DNA of 64,000 nucleotides from UBA6168 sp964423205. GTDB taxonomy: Bacteria; Bacteroidota; Bacteroidia; Chitinophagales; Saprospiraceae. The number at the start of each line of letters is the position of its first letter. Positions within the stretch are counted from its first letter, which is position 1. Where the stretch lies: assembly GCA_964423205.1 (NCBI GenBank), contig CAYRDX010000009.1, positions 1-64,000 on the forward strand, in the 5' to 3' direction. The notes beneath the pieces were generated by a model. The model searched no databases. It was given only the letters and a program-made list of their open reading frames with translations, and was not told the DNA's origin. Shown here in pieces: positions 16,488 to 24,970 of the stretch. The position numbers and the translations under genes were made by a program.

Positions 16488-18089
16488 TCACATCCAACTC
16501 CTGCTGTCTGTTTCCATCTTGTACAAAACGACATCCTGCAATGCCAGGGCTTTTTCCAGCGGTACAAAAGGAATGCTGACAGCACCCGCTGCCGTAAAAA
16601 TATCGACATGGGTGAGCCCCTTGCGGTCGAGAAACCAATTAGACCTCAGACCAATTGCCTGTACCTTGTACCATTGCATCAGAACAGTCCTGTGATTGAA
16701 AACTCCCCAACTTATGCGTATGCAATCTTCGCTAACCTGCCAGAGCCAGTTTTGGTGGTATTTTTTACTGATTAAATACGCAAAAGGCAACCAGAACAGC
16801 CAAATCAGAATTCCCGACTGCAACCATGACCAGGTCAGTGCCATGAGTATTCCCACTGGAATGAATCCACTGACAATCATCTGTCTGTAAATAATCCGGT
16901 TGTTGATACCATGGTCATTCATTAGCTGTTCGCTTTCTTCGGGAAACCATGTTTGTCTGATGGCGTCCAGGTTCTCTGCACGGCACCCGGGAAGACTTCC
17001 GGTGTTACTTCTGCCAACCTGCACACTTGCCGCCTGGGGCATTGCCACGCTGACCAGCCCAAAATACCTTTTTAGAGGATTGCTCTTCCACATCAGGTAC
17101 TGGATTTTACGAAGGTTAACAGAGAATTCCTCTCTTGTGAACAGACCACTTTCAATTTTGAAACCCCTTTCAGTTCGCCAGAAATGCAGGTTAAAATACT
17201 TTAGCACCGTATTAAAGAGGGTCAATAAAAAGGAGACAATAAGGAAGACCGGAAGAGCCATTAAGATGTAATATCCAAAATTGATGGCTTGTTCCATGCC
17301 GAGCAGTTCTTCTACTTCTTCTGCGAGGTCAAAACCCAACGCCTGCTCCAGGTCATCGAAAAATCCAATGAAGAAGGCCAGCATGATACCAGCCGTGCGC
17401 AGATGGTTTTGGCTGACGCCAATTTTCAGGAGGTCAACAGGACTCAGGTTAAAGATTAGTTCGTTGGGTTTCGGTTTTTCATAGTTACTATTGGAAGCAA
17501 ACTTTCCCGAAGGCTCCATCACTTCGCCATGGTTTTCATAAACAGGGGATTGCTCCATCAGCTCTCCCTTTTCTACACCAAAACCGGATGTTTCCGGAGC
17601 AACATTGGCTTCAACGCTACTCCTGGTTTTTTGGCCCATCACATATTCCCTGAACTCAAGTGCCTGATTTTTACCAATCGCATGGAGGTGGAATTCCTTT
17701 TGTTTGGAGCCGGCAGTTTCAATTTCAATTTCCACCACATCGAGAGCCTGATGCAGGATGCCCCGTTTCAAATTGACCGACTGGACACGGTCGAGTGGTA
17801 CATTAATTTTGATTTTTCTGAGAATCCCTTTTTCGAGAATCAGTTCTCCCTGCCGGATATAAAAGTAGTACCTGAAGTAGGATATGACCGAACCGATGGC
17901 ACCCAATACGGTCAGTGCAACAAACACCATTGTAAACCCATCGAAGAGGTTCCGTTTAGGATTAAACAGCACCACCAGTATGATAACCCAAAGCTGTTTC
18001 ACCAAAATCCGGAAGTTGTCGCCGAGCAGAAAGACGATGGCAGCAGGTGCTTGCCGTGTGGGGTGAGAGAAAGGTGTGTTTACAGTCAT
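16488..18089 (-). CDS. Bacterial PH-domain membrane protein (YdbT-like)
   Basis: About 533 residues from the ATG at 18089 (MTVNTPFSHPTRQAP). The TTG at 18113 is less likely. It has paired N-terminal membrane segments (ILVKQLWVIILVVLF, FVALTVLGAIGSVISYF), then a bPH2 domain (GELILEKGILRKIKINVPLDRVQSVNLKRGILHQALDVVEIEIETAG), a linker, a second membrane pair and PH unit (GLFTREEFSVNLRKIQYLMWKSNPLKRYFGLVSVAM), and a third (WGVFNHRTVLMQWYKVQAIGLRSNWFLDRKGLTHVDIFTAAG). Three repeated PH units are characteristic of YdbT. The molecular role is poorly known. Monocistronic. Confidence 0.85.
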   Translation of the reverse strand: MTVNTPFSHPTRQAPAAIVFLLGDNFRILVKQLWVIILVVLFNPKRNLFDGFTMVFVALTVLGAIGSVISYFRYYFYIRQGELILEKGILRKIKINVPLDRVQSVNLKRGILHQALDVVEIEIETAGSKQKEFHLHAIGKNQALEFREYVMGQKTRSSVEANVAPETSGFGVEKGELMEQSPVYENHGEVMEPSGKFASNSNYEKPKPNELIFNLSPVDLLKIGVSQNHLRTAGIMLAFFIGFFDDLEQALGFDLAEEVEELLGMEQAINFGYYILMALPVFLIVSFLLTLFNTVLKYFNLHFWRTERGFKIESGLFTREEFSVNLRKIQYLMWKSNPLKRYFGLVSVAMPQAASVQVGRSNTGSLPGCRAENLDAIRQTWFPEESEQLMNDHGINNRIIYRQMIVSGFIPVGILMALTWSWLQSGILIWLFWLPFAYLISKKYHQNWLWQVSEDCIRISWGVFNHRTVLMQWYKVQAIGLRSNWFLDRKGLTHVDIFTAAGAVSIPFVPLEKALALQDVVLYKMETDSRSWM

Positions 18090-18229
18090 TAGCTTTTGAA
18101 TGGTTGAAGGCAACTAATCACAGAAGCTCAAATATGCGGCATGTCGGCCGTTTCTCAAAATTCATTAATTTTCCGGGCTTTCTTTAACACCCTTAATTAT
18201 GAGTAGGACATAATTGTAACAGAGCATCA

Positions 18230-19165
18230 ATGCAAATAAACAAAACCCTTATCGAACCCGGTCAAAATGAAGTGGTGCGTATGCTCGTAGGGCGGTTGCC
18301 CTCTGATACGCGCATTTACATGAATGTGCATGTTTACCGAAGCACAGAACCCGGGCCAGTGGCTCTGGTTATGGCGGGTGTTCATGGCGATGAAATCAAC
18401 AGCGTTGAAATTGTCAGGAGAACCATTGCATCTGAGATGTTCACCCATCTGCAAAAAGGAAGCGCCATTGTTATACCGGTTTTGAACGTTTATGGCTTCA
18501 ATAATTTTTCCAGGGATGTTCACGACGGTAAAGACGTAAACCGAAGTTTTCCGGGCTCAGCCCGTGGCTCTTTGGCAGCTCGTGTAGCCAACCTTTTTAC
18601 AAAAAACATATTGCCGATAATTGACTTTGGGGTCGATTTTCACACAGGCGGTAACAGCAATTACAATTATCCCCAGGTTCGATATTCCCGGCACCATAGT
18701 CCTTCCAGAGAATTGGCAGAGGCCTTTGCTGCTCCGTTTTCCATCGCCTCCAAACCCATTCCCAAATCACTTCGTAAGACGGCTCTGGATGCAGGCAAAC
18801 CCATCATCGTATTTGAGGGTGGTGAAAACCTTCGCTTCGACGGACTGGCCATCGATAAAGGCCTGGCAGGGCTGCAAAGACTGTTAGTGTCCAAAGGCAT
18901 GTTGGATGGGGTTCATACAACTGCGAAGACTGTCTATATTTCAGCTACCAGTTGGATGCGGGCCGCACGACCGGGCTTGTTCCGCTGGTGGAAACAGTCT
19001 GGACAACAAGTGCAAAAAGGTGAGCCAATCGCCGTCATCAATGACCCTTTCGGTCTGGAGGAAATCAGGGTTCTGGCGTCAAAAGATGGCTATATCATCG
19101 GCCACAACAACGCCACCATTGTTGGGCAGGGGGATGCGCTGTTTCATATTGGGATGGGGGAGTGA
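18230..19165 (+). CDS. Succinylglutamate desuccinylase/aspartoacylase family deacylase
   Basis: 311 residues. M14-like zinc hydrolase of the AstE/AspA family: zinc motif GVHGDEINSVE (His52, Glu55) and VDFHTGG (third His ligand). The C-terminal part (SSWMRAARPGLFRWWKQSGQQVQKGEPIAVINDPFG) is the usual beta-barrel cap. Such enzymes remove acyl groups from N-acylated amino acids or peptides in the cytosol. No arginine-succinyl (ast) genes are nearby, so the substrate is not fixed. A short hairpin CGCTGAT...ATCAGCG at 19189-19212 follows. Confidence 0.9.
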   Translation: MQINKTLIEPGQNEVVRMLVGRLPSDTRIYMNVHVYRSTEPGPVALVMAGVHGDEINSVEIVRRTIASEMFTHLQKGSAIVIPVLNVYGFNNFSRDVHDGKDVNRSFPGSARGSLAARVANLFTKNILPIIDFGVDFHTGGNSNYNYPQVRYSRHHSPSRELAEAFAAPFSIASKPIPKSLRKTALDAGKPIIVFEGGENLRFDGLAIDKGLAGLQRLLVSKGMLDGVHTTAKTVYISATSWMRAARPGLFRWWKQSGQQVQKGEPIAVINDPFGLEEIRVLASKDGYIIGHNNATIVGQGDALFHIGMGE

Positions 19166-19424
19166 GAGTATCTATTCTCCGGCATAGACGCTGATCTTAT
19201 TGCAAATCAGCGGGAAATATTATCAACAATGTATTACCAATACGCAGTCGAATCCTGCCTCTGATTGTTGCTCCGACTAGATTTCAGTTCTATTCCACTC
19301 AATTTCATTTCAACTATTTTTTATCAATGCTACAATTCCTCGCCCAGAATTCAATCTGACTAATTTCCCCAAAATGGCAGGCAATTTCCCCCGAGTACTC
19401 GGGGTCCAATTTCCAATTTCCTCC
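19166..19424. other. Gap with hairpin and CCCCGAGTACTCGGGG palindrome
   Basis: Non-coding. CGCTGAT/ATCAGCG arms at 19189-19212 may act as a weak terminator. CCCCGAGTACTCGGGG at about 19389-19404 is a perfect 16-bp palindrome, identical to the one near 7349-7364; both copies are followed by GTC and lie shortly before a start codon. Confidence 0.55.
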
Positions 19425-19432
19425 TACTTTTA
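19425..19432 (+). promoter_or_regulatory. Candidate -7 box immediately before the CvfB-like start
   Basis: TACTTTTA (one mismatch to TAnnTTTG) ends 5 bp before the ATG at 19438. The same box at the same distance precedes the NYN gene at 59271. If used, transcription would begin at or near the start codon, giving a leaderless mRNA. Confidence 0.3.
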
Positions 19433-19437
19433 CCCCC

Positions 19438-20274
19438 ATGATCTTGCTCGGACAATACAACACACTCAAAGCGACCCGCCGCACTGACAACGGAATGTAC
19501 CTTACCGATGAGGTTGAAAGCGGTGAAGTGCTCCTGCCCAACCGCTATGTGCCGGAAGAATTACGAGTGGGCGACGAAATCCGGGTTTTCATTTTCAAAG
19601 ATTCAGAAGACAGGTTGACGGCCACAACAGCCAAGCCCCACATCGAACTGCATCAGTTTGCCTGCCTGCAGGTTGCAGAAGTCAATGATGCTGGGGCTTT
19701 TATAGACTGGGGACTGGAAAAAGACCTTCTTGTTCCATATAAAGAGCAGCCCGGCCGCATGAGAAAAGGGCAGTGGTACATGGTTTTCCTATACATCGAT
19801 ACGGAAACGGACAGATTGGTGGCGTCGGGCCGTTATCAGCGTTATCTGCAAAAAGAAACCGCTAACCTGACGGAGGGCCAGGAGGTAGATTTGATTATTG
19901 ATGACAAGACAGGGTTGGGTTATAACGTCATCATCAATCACCTGTACCGCGGACTGGTTTACCACAATGAGGTTTTTCAAAAACTCAGGCGGGGAGACCA
20001 AATGAAAGGATTTATCAAAACAGTGCGGGAGGATGGAAAGATAGATGTGAGCCTACAAAAACCTGGATTCAGAAGTATTGAACCCAATGCTTCGAAGATA
20101 CTCGAGCTGTTGCGGGTCAACCACGGGTACCTTGGGTTAACTGATAAAAGCGATCCCGATGATATCGTTGAATTACTGGAGATGAGTAAAAAGACCTTCA
20201 AAAAAGCCATTGGGACGCTTTACAAACAGAGAAAAGTAAGACTGGAGGATGATGGCATTTATCTGAATGATTGA
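19438..20274 (+). CDS. CvfB-like S1 RNA-binding protein
   Basis: 278 residues. Order: an N-terminal S1-like barrel (QYNTLKATRRTDNGMYLTDEVESGEVLLPNRYVPEELRVGDEIRVFIFKDSEDRLTATT), a second S1 (HQFACLQVAEVNDAGAFIDWGLEKDLLVPYKEQ), a third (LGYNVIINHLYRGLVYHNEVFQKLRRGDQMKGFIKTVREDGKIDVSLQKPG) and a C-terminal winged helix (ILELLRVNHGYLGLTDKSDPDDIVELLEMSKKTFKKAIGTLYKQRKV). This matches Staphylococcus CvfB/YitL, RNA-binding proteins that influence virulence gene expression there; the role in Bacteroidota is unknown. The PPK2 gene follows on the same strand after 30 bp. Confidence 0.9.
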   Translation: MILLGQYNTLKATRRTDNGMYLTDEVESGEVLLPNRYVPEELRVGDEIRVFIFKDSEDRLTATTAKPHIELHQFACLQVAEVNDAGAFIDWGLEKDLLVPYKEQPGRMRKGQWYMVFLYIDTETDRLVASGRYQRYLQKETANLTEGQEVDLIIDDKTGLGYNVIINHLYRGLVYHNEVFQKLRRGDQMKGFIKTVREDGKIDVSLQKPGFRSIEPNASKILELLRVNHGYLGLTDKSDPDDIVELLEMSKKTFKKAIGTLYKQRKVRLEDDGIYLND

Positions 20275-20304
20275 TTAGTTTAGCCTTTGAGCGGATTTCA
20301 GTTG

Positions 20305-21192
20305 ATGCCGTTTGATATAAAACCTTTTATGAAGAAGAAATTACAAGAACTGAGAATCGATTTATCACCTAAAGACATCAAAATATTGGAAGACCTGAAT
20401 GGATTGTATTCCATTCTGAAAAGCAATAATCTCGACTCCAGAAAAATCCTCGATCACCTTCAATACGAAAGTGACCTTAAAGACCTGCAGATTGAGCTCG
20501 TCAAAATGCAACGCTGGTGCATTGAGAAAAACGAGCGCATTGTCATCATCTTTGAAGGCCGTGACGCTGCGGGTAAAGGAGGCTGCATCAAACGCTTTAC
20601 CCAGTACCTGAGCCCAAGGGGAATGCGCGTGGTTGCACTTCCAAAACCCACCGATGTGGAAAGGGGACAATGGTATTTTCAGCGTTACATCAAAAACCTG
20701 CCTAATCCCGGTGAAATCGTTTTCTTCGACCGCAGTTGGTACAACCGGGCAGTAGTGGAACCTGTGAATGGTTTTTGCTCTGAAGAGGAGTACCGCAGGT
20801 TTATGTTTCAGGTTACTGCATTTGAAAATCTGCTGCATCAGGACAATTGCATACTCATCAAATTTTGGTTCGACATCTCCAAACAGGAACAGAAGAAGCG
20901 TTTTGAATCCAGAATAACCAATCCGCTGAAACAATGGAAACAAAGCCCCGTCGATGCCAAAGCTCAGGAATTGTGGGATGAATACACCTACTACAAAAAT
21001 GAGATGCTGAGCAAAACGCACACGCCCTTCAGTCCCTGGATTATCGTGAAAGGCGATGACAAAAAGAAAGCACGTCTGGAAGCTATTCGGTATGTCTTGT
21101 CAGAGATTCCTTATCCCAAAAAGAAAAAGACCCGCAACTTGCTGCACCCCGACCCATCTGTGGTGATGCGGTATATTGTGAATCTTGAGTAA
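20305..21192 (+). CDS. ppk2: Polyphosphate kinase 2
   Basis: 295 residues from the ATG at 20305; the TTG at 20287 adds six residues. PPK2 transfers phosphate between inorganic polyphosphate and nucleotides. Visible: Walker A FEGRDAAGKGGCIKRF, lid region PRGMRVVALPKPTDVERGQWYFQRYI, Walker B FFDRSWYNRAVVEPV, and the conserved end KTHTPFSPWIIVKGDDKKKARLEAIRYVLSEIPY. The single-domain length suits class I PPK2 (NDP phosphorylation), but class I versus II/III cannot be fixed from sequence alone. Likely co-transcribed with the CvfB-like gene. Confidence 0.93.
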   Translation: MPFDIKPFMKKKLQELRIDLSPKDIKILEDLNGLYSILKSNNLDSRKILDHLQYESDLKDLQIELVKMQRWCIEKNERIVIIFEGRDAAGKGGCIKRFTQYLSPRGMRVVALPKPTDVERGQWYFQRYIKNLPNPGEIVFFDRSWYNRAVVEPVNGFCSEEEYRRFMFQVTAFENLLHQDNCILIKFWFDISKQEQKKRFESRITNPLKQWKQSPVDAKAQELWDEYTYYKNEMLSKTHTPFSPWIIVKGDDKKKARLEAIRYVLSEIPYPKKKKTRNLLHPDPSVVMRYIVNLE

Positions 21193-21358
21193 AATTGAGG
21201 TGATGAAGTGTTGAATGGAATAATGTGAGGATATTTGAAAAGTAAATTTCTATTTTGAACTTTATTTTAAGCTTTACGAAGGTTAAACACTACCGCTATT
21301 CAATAGAAAATTATCTATTGATGGCACACCTTATCTACTATTACACAATTGATTCTCC

Positions 21359-22288
21359 ATGAGTTACGAAGGTGAAATGCATAAGAAGTTGTGTATGCCT
21401 CGTAGACAAGAGGTGGAAATTGCGTTATTGAAAACATTGTTCAAACACAATGGGACAATAAAAGAATTCGCATCTGGTGAGGACATAGTTGATGAATTAG
21501 CTGAATTGTTCTCATTGAATGAAGAACAAAGGGTAGCAGTATTAGAGCGGATTTATAAAAAGGAGAATCGTATTGTTAGAACACCTCTTTGGCACAGGCT
21601 ACTGTATAGAGCTGCTGATTCATTGGCAAAAGAAAAGCTTGTATCTCGGCCAACTTCCACAGAAAAGATTACTGATAAAAAAGAGTGGATGCTTACAGAA
21701 GATGGGTATGAGAAGGCTATGAGAATTCTCAACATACCGATTTACCAAAAAGACCTTCTTCCGGTCAAATCCTTTGAAGTTCAGAAATTTGTAAATAAAC
21801 TAAAAGCAACCTCCAGCCCGGAAAATTACAATCCTATTGAATCGTCAAGCAAGAGAAAAAATTATACTAAACAGCTCTGTATTAGATCAAGGGGTTTTCG
21901 ACAAGCAATTATTGAGTCCTATGATTTTAAATGCTCTGTCTGTGGGTTAAAGATAATGTCGCCCGATAATCGTATTTGGGAAGTTGAGGCTGCACACATT
22001 GTACCTCGCAGCTATTATGGGAGAGACGATATTTGGAATGGTATTGCCCTGTGCAGCTTACATCATTGGGCATTTGATGTTGGATGGTTTTCACTGACCA
22101 ATGATTTCAGAGTCGTAGTTTCGTCAAGGTATTCAAACCAAGGTTTTGATATAGGCAAAATCGGCAATTTGAACTTTCTGAAGAATCCAGTAATTGAGAA
22201 TAAGCCAATATCACTTCCTGAAATTGTCTCATTTTTTCCACATCTCAATTCCTTAAAATGGCATAGAGAAAACATTTTTTACAAATAA
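21359..22288 (+). CDS. HNH endonuclease with N-terminal winged-helix (restriction-enzyme-like)
   Basis: 309 residues. The N-terminal ~130 residues (RRQEVEIALLKTLFKHNGTIKEFASGEDIVDELAELFSLNEEQRVAV...KKEWMLTEDGYEKAMRIL) look like the Mrr-N winged helix. The C-terminal ~110 residues carry an HNH_2-type nuclease core: CSVCGLKIM, EAAHIVPRSYYGRDDIWNGIALCSLHHWAFDVGWFSL. This layout is found in modification-dependent or orphan type II restriction enzymes. No methyltransferase is adjacent, which fits a modification-dependent enzyme. The local DNA is AT-richer than its neighbours and is followed by a broken restriction gene, so this is probably a horizontally acquired defence island remnant (inference). 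Confidence 0.82.
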   Translation: MSYEGEMHKKLCMPRRQEVEIALLKTLFKHNGTIKEFASGEDIVDELAELFSLNEEQRVAVLERIYKKENRIVRTPLWHRLLYRAADSLAKEKLVSRPTSTEKITDKKEWMLTEDGYEKAMRILNIPIYQKDLLPVKSFEVQKFVNKLKATSSPENYNPIESSSKRKNYTKQLCIRSRGFRQAIIESYDFKCSVCGLKIMSPDNRIWEVEAAHIVPRSYYGRDDIWNGIALCSLHHWAFDVGWFSLTNDFRVVVSSRYSNQGFDIGKIGNLNFLKNPVIENKPISLPEIVSFFPHLNSLKWHRENIFYK

Positions 22289-22503
22289 ATCAACATATAG
22301 AAGAAGAACCTTTTTATGAACTTATTGATGAAGATATTCAAACAGTTGCCCAGGATACTCTTGACAGGAGATTAACCGATGAAGAAATTTCCATGATTAA
22401 AGACGAAATCATTGAAAGAATGCCGTGGTACGATATAATTGAATCAGTAATTATGGAATTTATCGAGGATGCCATAGAAGAGGATGAAGTCAGATTTTGC
22501 TAA
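22267..22503 (+). CDS. Small acidic ORF without clear start, upstream of the restriction remnant
   Basis: The frame encodes IEEEPFYELIDEDIQ..., LTDEEISMIKDEIIERMPWYDIIES..., EEDEVRFC, about 70 acidic residues that read like a genuine small protein. It has no ATG, GTG or TTG until the ATG at 22393, so the start is either lost, AUA/AUU, or the ORF continues a frameshifted gene. Its end overlaps the first codons of the next remnant (ATG at 22484) in another frame. Family not recognised. Confidence 0.4.
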   Translation, partial: RKHFLQINQHIEEEPFYELIDEDIQTVAQDTLDRRLTDEEISMIKDEIIERMPWYDIIESVIMEFIEDAIEEDEVRFC

Positions 22504-22848
22504 TGCAAAGAGGGCATTGCGAACAAGTAATTCTGGTCTTATTGTTACGGCAGTGAACGGATGTTGTTATGGCCGGGATAACAAACCCGATAAAGGAGAA
22601 TATTTTAAATATTGCGGTCAGACTTTCTGGGAGTTCTGAGCGGAAACGCATCGCTTTACACTGAAATTATCGAGCCTCTTGGCTTCAAAGCCAAAGAACA
22701 GAATGAAGAGTATCAGAAGGCATATTCTCAAATAGTTAACAGATTCACCTTGAGTTTTGGTCAGAAATTTTGTCTGCCAGATGGTGCAATCAATTGGGAG
22801 CTGATCGTAAAATTTAACTCTTCCAAAGGTCGAAGTTGGAAGATCTAA
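22484..22848 (+). pseudogene. Frameshifted remnant of a PmeII-like restriction endonuclease
   Basis: The first frame (22484-22636) reads MKSDFANAKRALRTSNSG, VTAVNGCCYGRDNKPDKGEY and YCGQTFWEF, then hits TGA at 22637-22639. The next frame takes over at once with SGNASLYTEIIEPLGFKAKEQNEEY, SQIVNRFTLSFGQKFC and INWELIVKFNSS, ending at 22848. The two halves join into one sequence resembling the PmeII-family type II restriction endonucleases (recalled from family motifs, not searched), broken by a one-base indel after WEF. A longer N-terminus may also be missing. Either a pseudogene or a sequencing error in an AT-rich stretch. Confidence 0.7.
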
Positions 22849-22875
22849 ATTTCATTCTATCGTCCTTGTCCCGCC

Positions 22876-24666
22876 CTACATACTGATCTCCTCCTCACCG
22901 CTGTCTTCCTGATGGTTGTTGTTGAAAATGGTATCGCTGTCGATATAGAGCAATTCGGCGGCATTGATGAGATGCCGGGAAATGCGAGCCACGGCGTCGC
23001 TGTCGTTGGCGAGGGAAGTAGCCATTTCGCTGCTGATGTGGCCGGAACGGATGAGTTTATCGAGGCTGCCGTCCACGAGCACATCGCTCTTTTCAGCCTT
23101 CAATCTCAGTTTATTCAGTCGGTCCAGGTGTGCCTCGGGGTAGTTGTCTTTTCGCGTCAGGTAAAGTTCCCGCAACACCTTTGAAATTTTCTTGCGCAAT
23201 TTGTCGTACTCCTTTCTGATGAATTCGTTGTCGGATACCATAAACTTGCCAACATTGGCATGCAAACCCCGAACATTTTTGATGGCTTCCACAATGTTGC
23301 GATTAGCCTGTTTGATGCGGGCAACAGCAGCCACGTCCTTTGCACCGATGTTTTTCTGCTGTATCAGCGAGGCGTATTCGATGATTTTACTGTAAATCAC
23401 TTTCACCTTTTTGTAGTACAATTCATCCACATCGATATTCATCTTTTCTCTGGAACTCTTCACCAGTTCACCGATTTTACGGTCCGACTTGATGTCTTCA
23501 CGATGTAGGTGCAATCCGTGAGCTACAATTTCAAAAGTCGCGTTTTTGAAAAGGTATTTTGATTCTTTGGTCAATGCCTCGATAGCTGCAGCTGGGTAAT
23601 CCAGCGACAATTTGTTGAGGTGTTTGGGATATTCGATGCCCGGGTCAGGTTTTTCCTTGATATACTGTTCCAGCTTTCGGGCCAAAAGGCTCGTAAACGG
23701 CAAAAGCAACAGCACGCCAACGACATTGAAAATAGTATGGAATATCGACAGCTTCAAAGTGTAGTTCGAAGCTTTGATGCCAGTTTCAAAGGCTATGAAG
23801 TCCACGATGTTGATCATAAAATGTATGAAAAGAACAGCCACAACTCCCGTTACGAAATTGAAAATCAGGTGGGCAACAGCTAATCGTTTACCTGCGATAT
23901 TGGCTCCCAAAGAACCCAAAATGGCTGTAATGGTGGTACCGATATTAGCACCGATGGCCACTGCAATAGCATTGATGTAAGTGATGTGGCCTGCGGCCAA
24001 TGCAGTCAGTATCAAAGCCAGTGAAGCACTGCTCGATTGCAGGATAACGGTAATGAAAATGCCAACGGCAACATAAACTACAATACCGGTAATACCTGGC
24101 ATGGCATAAGCAGCCAGGTCCAGCTCAGATTCAATAGCTGCAAAGCCCTCTTTCATGTAATGGATACCCAGGAAAAACATACCAAGGCCGGTTAACACAT
24201 TACCTGCGCCTTTCAGAGTTTTGGCTTTTTGAAAAACCAGCAGAATGCCAAATGCCAGCATGGGCATGGCCAAGGCCGATATTTTGAAGGTCAGTCCGAA
24301 CGCAGATACTAACCATGCTGTGGCTGTGGTGCCGATATTGGCTCCATAAATGACTCCGATACCCGATTTCAGGCTCATCAGGCCGGCGCTAAGAAAAGAG
24401 ATGACGACAATGGAAATCAGTGAAGATGACTGGAGCAGTGCAGTAGCAACACCCCCAACTGTTATTCCCTTATACAACTTGTCAGTGGAGGCCCTGATGA
24501 TTTTTTCCAAAGGGCCATCTGTGAAAGAGCGGAATCCTTCCTCCAAAAGCATCATCCCGAGCAGAAGAATAGCAACACCGGCAGCAATTTCATTAAACAC
24601 AGGACTGGCCCAGAAAGCATAAGCCAAGGCTAACACCAATACAGGTAATATCAGTTTTCTAAGCAT
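22876..24666 (-). CDS. Na+/phosphate symporter family protein with PhoU-like tail
   Basis: 596 residues. The N-terminal ~330 residues are membrane-spanning and contain the duplicated signature TALLQSSSLISIVVISFLSAG and VILQSSSASLALILTALAAG together with GANIGTT repeats (GANIGTTATAW, GANIGTTITAI), diagnostic of NptA/PNaS transporters. The C-terminal cytoplasmic ~220 residues are helical and PhoU-like. Predicted inner-membrane Na+-coupled phosphate import. Divergent from the lipoprotein gene at 24971, with a hairpin-rich spacer between them. No pho box was identified. Confidence 0.93.
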   Translation of the reverse strand: MLRKLILPVLVLALAYAFWASPVFNEIAAGVAILLLGMMLLEEGFRSFTDGPLEKIIRASTDKLYKGITVGGVATALLQSSSLISIVVISFLSAGLMSLKSGIGVIYGANIGTTATAWLVSAFGLTFKISALAMPMLAFGILLVFQKAKTLKGAGNVLTGLGMFFLGIHYMKEGFAAIESELDLAAYAMPGITGIVVYVAVGIFITVILQSSSASLALILTALAAGHITYINAIAVAIGANIGTTITAILGSLGANIAGKRLAVAHLIFNFVTGVVAVLFIHFMINIVDFIAFETGIKASNYTLKLSIFHTIFNVVGVLLLLPFTSLLARKLEQYIKEKPDPGIEYPKHLNKLSLDYPAAAIEALTKESKYLFKNATFEIVAHGLHLHREDIKSDRKIGELVKSSREKMNIDVDELYYKKVKVIYSKIIEYASLIQQKNIGAKDVAAVARIKQANRNIVEAIKNVRGLHANVGKFMVSDNEFIRKEYDKLRKKISKVLRELYLTRKDNYPEAHLDRLNKLRLKAEKSDVLVDGSLDKLIRSGHISSEMATSLANDSDAVARISRHLINAAELLYIDSDTIFNNNHQEDSGEEEISM

Positions 24667-24703
24667 CGATTTTCGTTGTTCTTTTGGTTTTTAGCTTTGG
24701 GAC

Positions 24704-24756
24704 AGAGGTGACGACACCTTTCAAAAAGGTGTCACCTCTGGGGATTCCCGGGAATC
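24704..24756. other. Hairpin and GATTCCCGGGAATC palindrome in a divergent promoter region
   Basis: AGAGGTGAC(GAC)ACCT at 24704-24719 pairs with AGGTGTCACCTCT at 24727-24739 across a short loop. A perfect 14-bp palindrome GATTCCCGGGAATC follows at 24743-24756. Because it lies upstream of both divergent genes it is not a terminator. It is either an operator-like structure or one of the dispersed GC palindromes of this genome. Confidence 0.5.
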
Positions 24757-24939
24757 ACCTGTCATCCCAACAAAACTGGCGAATATCCTATTGAAACGAA
24801 ATGCTACTGGTCAATCAATTTCAAATTCCTTTTCACGCGGCTTCTTGAAGTACGCTATCTATGGATTTCTGTTTCTTTGTTTAGTCACCAATCTGCCAGA
24901 ACGAAAAAGTAACAGTCATTTACTTTCCCCAAATAAAAT

Positions 24940-24947
24940 TACTTTTG
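24940..24947 (+). promoter_or_regulatory. Candidate -7 box of the lipoprotein gene
   Basis: TACTTTTG fits TAnnTTTG exactly and is 24 bp before the ATG at 24971. This supports that start over the upstream in-frame ATG-less extension to 24791. The upstream TTG box is not evident (TTTA at ~24919). Confidence 0.4.
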
Positions 24948-24970
24948 CCAAATCCGAATTTGCAAATCTG

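Noticed and set aside
24704..24740. Hairpin interpreted as a transcription terminator
   Set aside because: It lies between the starts of two divergent genes, so there is nothing to terminate, and there is no U-run after the stem.
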